Shown: positions 1-6,407 of the stretch, in pieces
How positions within the stretch are numbered: position 1 is the first letter of the stretch
Layout: the number at the start of each line of letters is the position of its first letter
DNA from: Pedosphaera sp.
GTDB lineage: Bacteria > Verrucomicrobiota > Verrucomicrobiia > Limisphaerales > Pedosphaeraceae
Length of the DNA stretch: 6,683 nt
Assembly (NCBI GenBank): GCA_028293465.1
Contig: JAQGOT010000644.1
Location: forward strand, 1 to 6,683
Reading direction: 5' to 3'
Notes under the pieces: model-generated
Seen by the model: only the letters and a program-made list of their open reading frames with translations
The model's database searches: none
Told to the model about the DNA's origin: nothing
Translations under genes and position numbers: made by a program

Positions 1-45
1 AGTGTCCAAAACCAAGGGGCCCCAGCCACCCTTCAGGAAGATCGG

Positions 46-618
46 CTAGTCAGCCCGGTTGAGACATTCCATTCGTCCGGCCTCCATGAGCGGCATGGAC
101 CCGAGGCCGTCGGTGGCACCATTACAACCTGGTAATTCTGCCCAAAACGCTTTTAGGTCTGGATCCTCCAGCGCCATCTGCTTGATCGCATTCGGCCCGC
201 CCATGCCAAAGGCCATTTCCATCCATCTACAAGCCTCTTGTTTCCTCCCCAGTTGGCAGGCGTAGCAAGCCAGGTTGTAGCAGATGAGCCAATGCTCCGG
301 GAACCTGTCCCGGGCCGGACGAAGCAGTTCGTAAGCCGCTTGGTTGAGTTTCAATTTGTGGAGAGCAAAGGACCGATGAACCCATCCAAAGGGCCGTTCC
401 GGTGCGATATCTACGAGCGTTGAAGCGACCTTAAGGCACTCCTCCCATTTGAAGGCATAGGCGCAGATTAATGCGCGAAGCTCAAGCACCTGAGGGTGGG
501 TGTCCGAGGGCGGCGCGATCTTGGCAAGTTCTCCCTCTGCCTGGATGTGATTTCCAAGTTCAAGCCAGGTATGGGCGGCTCTCAGGTGGTGGGTGTCCTG
601 CAATTCCAGTTCTTTCAT
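46..618 (-). CDS. Small soluble TPR-repeat protein, function unknown
   Basis: The 190-aa product has no signal peptide or membrane segment, so it is probably cytoplasmic. It consists of about four TPR-like helix pairs at residues 10-37, 42-75, 78-107 and 110-140. Typical TPR spacing is visible in 'LRAAHTWLELGNHIQAEGEL' and in 'YNLACYACQLGRKQEACRWM'. A short segment with 'ALEDPDLKAFW' (149-159) follows, then a variable tail of about 30 residues. TPR arrays bind protein partners; no partner can be named. I recall similar small TPR proteins, with the 'NLACYACQLGR' and 'DDPDL..LW' style, in Verrucomicrobiota and Planctomycetota (memory, not searched). The ATG at 616-618 is chosen; an in-frame TTG four codons upstream (628-630) is possible, and neither start has a clear Shine-Dalgarno. 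It lies 250 bp downstream of dnaG on the same strand, so co-transcription is uncertain. Confidence 0.85.
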   Translation of the reverse strand: MKELELQDTHHLRAAHTWLELGNHIQAEGELAKIAPPSDTHPQVLELRALICAYAFKWEECLKVASTLVDIAPERPFGWVHRSFALHKLKLNQAAYELLRPARDRFPEHWLICYNLACYACQLGRKQEACRWMEMAFGMGGPNAIKQMALEDPDLKAFWAELPGCNGATDGLGSMPLMEAGRMECLNRAD

Positions 619-868
619 GAGCGGTGTCAAAGCCTGTCAACGGGGGCCAAAACCGAATCTATTAGCCACAGTTTGCCTCGACCGACTCCCTCATTTTAAA
701 AGTTCCAAGAGTGCTGGATATGGGGTGTTCACCTATGTTGAACCAGAGACAGTCCTCCCGGATTTGATTGCCCTCGGTGCGACACCAAACAAAACTATAG
801 CACGGATGAACCGCTTCAGCAGGCCTCCCATAATCCTTGATATGCCTGATGACCCGGTGTGCTGAGGC
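619..868. other. 250-bp gap between dnaG and the small TPR gene
   Basis: No gene is confidently recognised here. A weak inverted repeat, GTTCA (727-731) and TGAAC (739-743) with a 7-base loop, is present, but no T-tract follows it on either strand, so it is not a convincing terminator. A 32-codon minus-strand reading frame spans 733-831. A consensus-like TTGACA (minus strand, 640-635) lies only 17 bp before the ATG at 618, too close to act as a normal -35 element for that gene. The promoter of the TPR gene presumably lies in this gap, but I cannot place it. Confidence 0.5.
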
Positions 869-2692
869 TCAAAAAGGCTCTTCTGCACTGCCGCTCAGCG
901 GCACCAGAGGTTGGCGCTTGAGCCGGCGAAACTCCTGCTGCTGGTGCAGCATCTCGAGACGCTCTGCTTCGCCGAACTCCGGCTGCCCCGAGCGTTGGGT
1001 CAAAAGAGTAATTTGGCTTTCAATATACTGATTCCGCAAACGTAGGACGATGTCGTTCGATTGCTGCGCGGGATTGTGAATGGGGCGGTCCTCCGCCGTG
1101 GCTTCGGTGATCATGCTCCGCATCTCGGCGGCGTCGCATTGCGTGAGAAAAGCCGCCACTCCCTGCCAGTTCCCATCCACTTGGGCGGCCAACCGTTGCG
1201 TGATGACCTGCCGTACCACCGCATGTTGAATCCAATTAATATCGAGATGCGCCTGAAGCCATTCCACGGTTTCTTCGTGCATCAGAATCAATTTCAATAA
1301 CCAATACTCCGTGCTCGCGGGCCGTACCGACTCGGAAATGGGCTCAGCCTGCTCGTCGTTGTCAGGTGCTGGCGTAGCGCCCTTCAGCCGCGAGGCTTTG
1401 CGGAATTCTGCCCGGACCGCTTCGGCGGAAACCCCGAGTCGAAGCGCGGTCTTTTGCGCGTACGTATCAATCAACACCACGTTGCCGGTCTTATGCACGG
1501 CTTGGGCAATGTCTTGCAGGACCGCCAACCGTCCCTTGTCCGCACTCAGGTCATTCTGGAGACAAAGGCGATTCAAATAATAATCGAAGAACCCTTCGGC
1601 CTGCTCGATTAGTTCCCCGAAGGCCGCGCCGCCCGATTGCTTGATGAAGCTGTCCGGATCATGCGGCGCGGGGACGACTGCCACGCGGATGGCCAGACCG
1701 GACGCCAGCAGGCTGTCCAGCGATCGGACCGCCGCGTTCTGCCCCGCATCATCGGAATCGAAACACAGCACCACCTCTTCCACATAGCGTTTCAAAATGC
1801 GGGCATGATCCATCGTCAGTGCCGTCCCCTGCGGCGCGACCACGTTTTTGACTCCGCCCATGTAACACGCGATGAGGTCAAGCTGGCCTTCGCAGACGAT
1901 GGCAGATTGCGCATCCAACAGCGCCCGCTTCGATTTATCCATCCCGAAAAATACTTTTCCCTTGGTGAAGATGGGCGTTTCCGGCGAGTTGACATACTTC
2001 GCCGCTTTGGCATCGCTGGAGAGAATGCGACCGCTAAAACCGATGACTCTGCCCTGTTCGTCGCAAATCGGGAAAATTAACCGGCCCCGGAAGCGGTCAT
2101 AGAAATGGTCGCTCCCTTCTTTGCGCAGGATCAAGCCCGCTTGCTCCACCAAGCTGGTTTCATGTCCCTTGCTCCTGGCCCAATTCACCGTGTCATCCCA
2201 CGCTTCCGGCGCATAGCCGAGACGGAACAACGTCACCGCCTCCGCGGAAACCCCGCGTTGGGCAAGATAATCGCGGGCGATCTGGCCGCCCGCTTCGTTG
2301 GCCAGTGAATTTTGCCAGCGTTGGGTGATTTGCTCGTGAATCTGCAGCAGGTTGTCTTTGAGATGACGGTATTGCTGTTGCCCCGGTTGGTTGTCCAGTT
2401 CGAGGGGAATCTTCGCGCGCTCCGCCAACCGCCGGACCGCGTCCATGAACTGAATGCTCTCGAACTCCTTGACGAAGGTGAAGACATCGCCGCCCTTGTG
2501 GCAGCCGAAACAGTGAAAAATCTGCTTCTGCGCATTGACGTTGAAACTGGGACTCTTTTCCTTGTGGAAGGGGCAGAGGGCCACGAAGTTGGCGCCGGCA
2601 CGCTTTAACGGCACGTAGGAGCCAATGACATCCACTATGTCACTGGCGGAACGAATCTGTTCGAGCGTTGCGGGAGAAATCAAGCCAGCCAT
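869..2692 (-). CDS. dnaG: DNA primase DnaG
   Basis: This 607-aa protein synthesises the RNA primers used by DNA polymerase at the replication fork, working with the DnaB helicase; length matches the family (about 580-600 aa). The N-terminal zinc-binding domain shows the CHC2 pattern C40-x2-H43 ... C61-x2-C64 ('CPFH', 'CFGC'). The basic RNA-polymerase core motif is at 199-222 ('DRFRGRLIFPICDEQGRVIG'). The TOPRIM metal site follows, with E268 in 'VCEGQLDLIA', the D312/D314 pair in 'CFDSDDAG', and D345/D347 in 'PHDPDSF'. Residues after about 455 form the divergent helicase-interacting domain. Minor variants are EGQ where EGY is common and H344 where Gly is common; all catalytic acids are intact. 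The ATG at 2690-2692 has no Shine-Dalgarno, and a perfect 12-bp palindrome lies 10 nt upstream. The gene is 56 bp downstream of the cvpA-like gene and probably shares its transcript. Confidence 0.98.
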   Translation of the reverse strand: MAGLISPATLEQIRSASDIVDVIGSYVPLKRAGANFVALCPFHKEKSPSFNVNAQKQIFHCFGCHKGGDVFTFVKEFESIQFMDAVRRLAERAKIPLELDNQPGQQQYRHLKDNLLQIHEQITQRWQNSLANEAGGQIARDYLAQRGVSAEAVTLFRLGYAPEAWDDTVNWARSKGHETSLVEQAGLILRKEGSDHFYDRFRGRLIFPICDEQGRVIGFSGRILSSDAKAAKYVNSPETPIFTKGKVFFGMDKSKRALLDAQSAIVCEGQLDLIACYMGGVKNVVAPQGTALTMDHARILKRYVEEVVLCFDSDDAGQNAAVRSLDSLLASGLAIRVAVVPAPHDPDSFIKQSGGAAFGELIEQAEGFFDYYLNRLCLQNDLSADKGRLAVLQDIAQAVHKTGNVVLIDTYAQKTALRLGVSAEAVRAEFRKASRLKGATPAPDNDEQAEPISESVRPASTEYWLLKLILMHEETVEWLQAHLDINWIQHAVVRQVITQRLAAQVDGNWQGVAAFLTQCDAAEMRSMITEATAEDRPIHNPAQQSNDIVLRLRNQYIESQITLLTQRSGQPEFGEAERLEMLHQQQEFRRLKRQPLVPLSGSAEEPF

Positions 2693-2702
2693 GGGACGGA
2701 AC

Positions 2703-2714
2703 CAACCGCGGTTG
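2703..2714. promoter_or_regulatory. Perfect 12-bp palindrome just upstream of dnaG
   Basis: CAACCGCGGTTG reads identically on both strands and lies 10 nt before the dnaG ATG, inside the 56-bp gap after the cvpA-like gene. In RNA it could fold as CAAC-CGCG-GUUG, occupying the place where a ribosome-binding site would sit. It could also be a dimeric repressor site. The symmetry is seen directly; any function is inference. Confidence 0.35.
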
Positions 2715-2748
2715 CTACACCATGGTTTGTTCTAACCCGCCCGGCTGC

Positions 2749-3357
2749 TCAAGGCAAACTCTCTTTTCGCTGGAGCGACTTGTACTCGGGCGCCGTCGGC
2801 TTGATGAGGAGGAAACTGGCGTATTCTTTGAGTTGCTTGCCTGAAAAAGATTCTTTGAAAACTTCCGCTTGCACCGAGTAAAGCTCCGGGAAGAAGGTGC
2901 TGCCATAAACATCATTCTGAAACGCCACCGCCTTGGAAACTTCCTGATTGGTATAGGAACGGGCATTCAACAAGGCGCAGGCTGCTAGCAGGATGCAAAG
3001 GAAGCGAAACCCGCCCGCCACCATTCCCAGGTAAAATTCACCCCGCCCAAAAACGCTGCTGCCGGCCAGCTTGCCTCCAGCTCCTTTTTTGATAAGTGAA
3101 AAAATAATCTTCACCACGATCGCGGTTGTGATGTACATGACGAGGTAGCAAAAAAGATGACTCAACGGCGAGGATTGCGCCAGCATGTCTCCCAAGGGAT
3201 GATACAAAAACGCGCAGGCAAAGACGATGGCCGCCCATTGCAGTGAAACCATGAGCTCCTCTGACATGCCGTGCTTGCGGCCCTTATTGGCACCCAGCAG
3301 GATCATGATGACGACCACAAAATCGAACCAGTTGATTGGTAGCTTATCGAAATTCAT
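2749..3357 (-). CDS. CvpA-family inner-membrane protein
   Basis: The 202-aa product has four predicted transmembrane helices at about residues 10-23, 38-58, 66-90 and 109-131. This is the fold of the CvpA (colicin V production) family, in which an N-terminal 'NWFDFVVVIMILLGANKGRK' segment opens the protein and a Gly-rich 'GMVAGGFRFL' segment begins the last helix. The C-terminal 70 residues (132-202) are soluble and rather specific to this protein. CvpA proteins sit in the inner membrane; in enterobacteria they affect colicin V export, purF-linked physiology and envelope tolerance, but their molecular activity is not settled. The ATG at 3355-3357 is the only sensible start and lacks a good Shine-Dalgarno. 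The gene runs 56 bp ahead of dnaG, so a cvpA-dnaG operon is likely. The family call rests on topology and the N-terminal pattern, so it is good but not certain. Confidence 0.8.
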   Translation of the reverse strand: MNFDKLPINWFDFVVVIMILLGANKGRKHGMSEELMVSLQWAAIVFACAFLYHPLGDMLAQSSPLSHLFCYLVMYITTAIVVKIIFSLIKKGAGGKLAGSSVFGRGEFYLGMVAGGFRFLCILLAACALLNARSYTNQEVSKAVAFQNDVYGSTFFPELYSVQAEVFKESFSGKQLKEYASFLLIKPTAPEYKSLQRKESLP

Positions 3358-3452
3358 AAATGCTCAATATTTGGACACTTGTTAGTGCGTCACAATCATT
3401 GTAGCAGCTTGCTGGCCAGAATTACGGCCAACTGGAAGGCGGGTCTTAAAAA
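3358..3452 (-). promoter_or_regulatory. Probable promoter region of the cvpA-dnaG pair
   Basis: This 95-bp gap must hold the upstream signals of cvpA-dnaG unless transcription reads through from the TPR lipoprotein gene. On the minus strand TACAAT (3403-3398) resembles a -10 box, but no good -35 lies 16-18 bp before it. The box overlaps a perfect odd palindrome, ACAAT-C-ATTGT (3392-3402), which could be an operator. A 5-bp inverted repeat TGGCC/GGCCA (3413-3417, 3426-3430) lies between these and the lipoprotein stop codon but lacks a T-tract, so it is not a convincing terminator. Confidence 0.3.
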
Positions 3453-5306
3453 TTAAGGATTGTCTCGCAACCAATAGCGAATGGAGGTCGCTTGGGAATT
3501 GCCAGGCTCCAACTCCAGCACCTTGGTATAGTGCAACCGGGCGGCTTGGGGTTGGTGGAACTGTTCAGAATAAAGGCTGGCCAGCATCAGGTGCGTGGCA
3601 GCCAGGTGGCTTGGCGATTCCCCGGGATTGATGACCAGCAGACGCTCTAATTGTTGCGCCGCATCGATCAGATAGCCCGTTTTCCTAAGTGCCAGTGCAA
3701 AATTAAAACGGGCATTGAACGACTTGGGGGTGATCGCCAGTGCGGTCTCGTAAGCGAACAGCGAAATCGCCATATCTCCGTTATCGTAGGCCGCCAGCCC
3801 AAGGTTGGATTGGGCCTCGAAGAAGCTGGGGTCACTCTGGGTCGCTGCCCGATAACCCGCCACTGCCTCCGGTGATCGATGCTCCCGTTGAGCCTGTAAG
3901 GCCAGGGCAAACAGGCGCTCCGCTTCGACCCGGTTTCCGGGCAGCGGTTTGGTCGGCGAAACATAGGCATACCGCCTCGCCGCCTTGGATGCCTCGGGTG
4001 GGGGAGTTGTCATTTTGGACACCGTCCCGGGATTCGTGGACACCGGCGTCGCGGGTTCAGAATCGGGCGGCGATAGAACTATCAGGGGCAGGGGAGTCGT
4101 CGCCGCCGGCTTGGTATCGTGGTGGAACAAATTTGCCGGGTTCATTTTTTGAAAGAATCCCTTCGGCGCTCCCTTGGTCGCAGACGCGCGGGAGGCAATG
4201 GGTTCCATTTGTACGCCCGATTCCGAACCCGCCACCGGCACCGCGGCGCTTTGCCCGGCGAGAACGCTGTCGTCGGCCGGTTTGATTACCGTCGCTTCGG
4301 GCACCTGAACCGCCTCGGGCCGAACCGCTGGCTCGGGTTGCGCTTGAACCGGTTGCCTCACCACAGGAGGGCTCGCCAGTCTGGGGGGATTGGTCGGTTC
4401 GGGTTTGGGCGGGTTGGTCGTTGCAACCGCCACCCGGACAGGATTATTCGAAGCAATCCTGGTCGGACTCGCCGGTGGCGCCGTTGCAATTGGCGGGGAA
4501 AGCACTGCTGGGCGTGCTGGCACCGTAGGGTTTAGCTCTTGGTCAAGTTGCCGCGCCGTGGCATTCACGATCTCCCAATTGGCGGGGCGCGGGTTTAGCG
4601 CCAGGTACTCCTGGTATTTCTGCAACGCGAGTGCGCGGCTGTTTTGCGAGGACTGCAACAGCACCGCCAGATTGAGCAGGGCCGGTCCGTAATTGGGTTG
4701 TTGCTTCAAGGCCGCATTAAAATCGGCAACGGCCTCGCGTGGATGGTTCCGCTGCAGTTGAATGATTCCCAAATTGTTAAGGGCCTCGGCATTTTGCGGG
4801 CTGATTCGCAAGGCCTCGTTGAAACTCTTTTCCGCCCCACCTAATTCCCGGAGTCGCAGTTGGGCCGTGCCCAACTTCAACCGGCCCTCCAGCGAGTTAC
4901 CCTGATGCAGGGTGAAAGCGGTCAATTCATCCCGTGCGGCTTCCAGCTTGTTCTGTTCCAGCAGAAGGCAACCCAAATTGTAATGGACCGGGATCAAGTC
5001 ATGATTCAGTTTGAGGGCTTTCTGATAGGCGTCCTGGGCGTCGGTTGGCTGGCCCGCGTGGTGGTATGCCAGTCCGAGATAGTTCCAGGCTTGGGCATTC
5101 GTGGTGAGCAGAGAACTGGCGAGTTTGAGTTTTTCCACTGCGGGTGCATATTTCCCCTGATCAAGCAAGCGCTTGCCTTCCAACAAGGCCCGCGGCCCGG
5201 GAGGGGTACAGCCGCCTGCCCACGCAACTATGAGGGTCAGCAAAACCACCTTCAGGCAGTTTCGGCGGCGCTTTTTATTGGTCACCATTGTCTGAGGTGT
5301 TAACAT
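3453..5306 (-). CDS. Large TPR lipoprotein with Pro-rich central linker
   Basis: The 617-aa product has a basic start (K11-R15), a hydrophobic core 'LKVVLLTLIVAWAGGC' and a lipobox ending at C33, so it should be lipidated and anchored in the envelope. Thr follows the Cys, which by the enterobacterial rule would send it to the outer membrane. About six TPR units span residues 38-240, with clear examples 'ALNNLGIIQLQRNHPREAVA' (175-194) and 'AWNYLGLAYHHAGQPTDAQD' (73-92). A Pro/Ala/Thr-rich, probably disordered linker covers about 258-445. Four further TPR units cover about 460-603. Such proteins usually scaffold other envelope proteins; no partner is evident. The ATG at 5304-5306 has a weak AGGG 5 nt upstream. 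A second ATG at 5286-5288 would give a more usual 27-residue signal peptide and is a real alternative. It is divergent from the DUF362 gene, with only 12 bp between start codons. Confidence 0.9.
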   Translation of the reverse strand: MLTPQTMVTNKKRRRNCLKVVLLTLIVAWAGGCTPPGPRALLEGKRLLDQGKYAPAVEKLKLASSLLTTNAQAWNYLGLAYHHAGQPTDAQDAYQKALKLNHDLIPVHYNLGCLLLEQNKLEAARDELTAFTLHQGNSLEGRLKLGTAQLRLRELGGAEKSFNEALRISPQNAEALNNLGIIQLQRNHPREAVADFNAALKQQPNYGPALLNLAVLLQSSQNSRALALQKYQEYLALNPRPANWEIVNATARQLDQELNPTVPARPAVLSPPIATAPPASPTRIASNNPVRVAVATTNPPKPEPTNPPRLASPPVVRQPVQAQPEPAVRPEAVQVPEATVIKPADDSVLAGQSAAVPVAGSESGVQMEPIASRASATKGAPKGFFQKMNPANLFHHDTKPAATTPLPLIVLSPPDSEPATPVSTNPGTVSKMTTPPPEASKAARRYAYVSPTKPLPGNRVEAERLFALALQAQREHRSPEAVAGYRAATQSDPSFFEAQSNLGLAAYDNGDMAISLFAYETALAITPKSFNARFNFALALRKTGYLIDAAQQLERLLVINPGESPSHLAATHLMLASLYSEQFHQPQAARLHYTKVLELEPGNSQATSIRYWLRDNP

Positions 5307-5325
5307 CCATGCCCTGACGTGTCAA
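5278..5325. promoter_or_regulatory. Possible overlapping divergent promoters
   Basis: On the minus strand a perfect TTGACA (5325-5320) is followed after 17 bp by TAACAC (5302-5297). On the plus strand TTGGTC (5278-5283) is followed after 17 bp by TAACAT (5301-5306). The two -10 candidates overlap at the 8-bp palindrome TGTTAACA (5298-5305). The expected start points would fall only a few bases before the ATG at 5288 (minus) and the GTG at 5319 (plus), implying very short or absent leaders. Both -10 boxes are weak, so this is a hypothesis from spacing and symmetry. Confidence 0.3.
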
Positions 5326-6407
5326 GAAACGCACTATTCCAGGCGCGCACGCCGCGCCTTATTATTATCAGATTTGCCGTTCTGGCTCTGCTGCTCCTTG
5401 TGCAGCGGACAGAAGCCCAACCTTCCCGTCCGACCGCCGACAAACGGAGCCCGTCGGCGCGTGTCGTCCTGGTGCAGGATCCCGGTGCTACGGACAATCT
5501 CGTGCCCGTCCCATCAAGGGTTCAATCCATGGTTGATCGGGCCATCACCAACCTGACCGGCAAGCTCCTGGTCGCCGATGCCTGGCGCACTCTCATCTCC
5601 ACCCAGGACACGGTTGGCATTAAAGTCTTTTCCGCGCCCGGCCCCAACAGCGGCACACGTCCCGCCGTTGTGGCTGCCGTCGTCCAGGATCTGCTCGCTA
5701 CCGGTCTCCCTCCGCAACACATCATTGTCTGGGACCGACAGTCTGTGGATTTGCGCCTTGCGGGCTTCTTTGAATTGGAGCGACGCTTTGGCATTCGCGT
5801 GATGGGCAGCCTCGAGGCTGGTTACGACGAAAAGACTTTTTATGAAACCGCCCTGCTCGGCAACCTAAGTTGGAGCGACCTCGAGTTTGGCAAAAAGGGG
5901 ACCGGCATCGGCCGTAAATCGTATGTCTCCAAGCTGGTCAGCCACGAAATGACCAAGATTATCAATATCACTCCGCTCATGCATCACAACTCAGCCGGCG
6001 TTTCCGGTAATCTTTACACCCTGGCCATCGGTAGTGTGGACAACACCCTCCGCTTTGAAACCGATGCCGAGAGCCTCGCCCGCTCCATCCCTGAGGTCTA
6101 TGCCTTGCCAATCCTCGGCGACCGCGTCGTCCTCAATATCGTTGATGCCCTGATTTGCCAATACGAAGGCCAGCAGCGCGGCCTGCTTCATTACTCCAGT
6201 GTGTTGAACGAACTCAGATTCAGTCGTGATCCCGTGGCCTTGGATGTCCTTTCCCTCCAGGAAATTGATCGCCAGCGCCAACTCGCCGGGGTCCCGTTGG
6301 TGAACACGAACCTGGAATTGTATCCGAACGCCTCCCTGCTTGAAATCGGCGTCAGCGATCCCAAGCGCATCCAGGTGGACAAGCTGCTCTCGCCGCAATC
6401 TCCGTAG
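5319..6407 (+). CDS. Secreted DUF362-domain protein, function unknown
   Basis: The 362-aa product begins with a Sec-type signal peptide: basic n-region, core 'FAVLALLLLV' (19-28) and a likely cleavage after 'RTEA' (residue 33). It should therefore be exported to the periplasm or beyond. The rest matches the DUF362 family pattern: 'VGIKVFSAPGPNSGTRPAVV' (99-118), 'IIVWDRQS' (135-142), 'YVSKLV' (202-207), and the strongest block 'INITPLMHHNSAGVSGNLYT' (215-234) followed by 'GSVDN' (238-242). DUF362 has no established reaction. Some members are joined to 4Fe-4S ferredoxin domains, but this one has only one cysteine (C280), so it cannot hold such a cluster. The GTG start is the first possible start after an in-frame stop at 5301-5303; a GAGGTG at 5294-5299 lies too far upstream (19 nt). 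Its start region abuts that of the divergent TPR lipoprotein gene, which suggests shared regulation. Confidence 0.88.
   Translation: MSRNALFQARTPRLIIIRFAVLALLLLVQRTEAQPSRPTADKRSPSARVVLVQDPGATDNLVPVPSRVQSMVDRAITNLTGKLLVADAWRTLISTQDTVGIKVFSAPGPNSGTRPAVVAAVVQDLLATGLPPQHIIVWDRQSVDLRLAGFFELERRFGIRVMGSLEAGYDEKTFYETALLGNLSWSDLEFGKKGTGIGRKSYVSKLVSHEMTKIINITPLMHHNSAGVSGNLYTLAIGSVDNTLRFETDAESLARSIPEVYALPILGDRVVLNIVDALICQYEGQQRGLLHYSSVLNELRFSRDPVALDVLSLQEIDRQRQLAGVPLVNTNLELYPNASLLEIGVSDPKRIQVDKLLSPQSP

Noticed and set aside
1..10. AGTGTCCAAA at the left edge, found inverted at 3370-3379
   Set aside because: A single 10-base match in 6.7 kb with no further similarity around it; not enough for an element end or repeat.
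16..23. GGGGCCCC palindrome with a TTTT nearby, downstream of the small TPR gene
   Set aside because: Too short to form a stable hairpin with a proper loop, and TTTT is not directly adjacent; not a convincing terminator.
635..640. Consensus -35 TTGACA on the minus strand before the small TPR gene
   Set aside because: Only 17 bp before the ATG, so its -10 box would fall inside the gene; no matching -10 is present.
593..865. Plus-strand open frame of 90 codons filling the gap after dnaG
   Set aside because: Begins inside the real TPR gene on the other strand, has no ribosome site and no recognisable domain.
1637..2080. Plus-strand open frame of 147 codons
   Set aside because: Lies entirely opposite dnaG, whose motifs are intact; the product is Arg/His-rich and resembles no family.
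3740..4285. Plus-strand open frame of 181 codons
   Set aside because: Antisense to the Pro-rich linker and TPR region of the lipoprotein; GC-rich DNA gives long open antisense frames, and the product is low-complexity Pro/Arg.
4860..5303. Plus-strand open frame of 147 codons
   Set aside because: Antisense to the N-terminal TPR block and signal peptide of the lipoprotein, with no recognisable domain.
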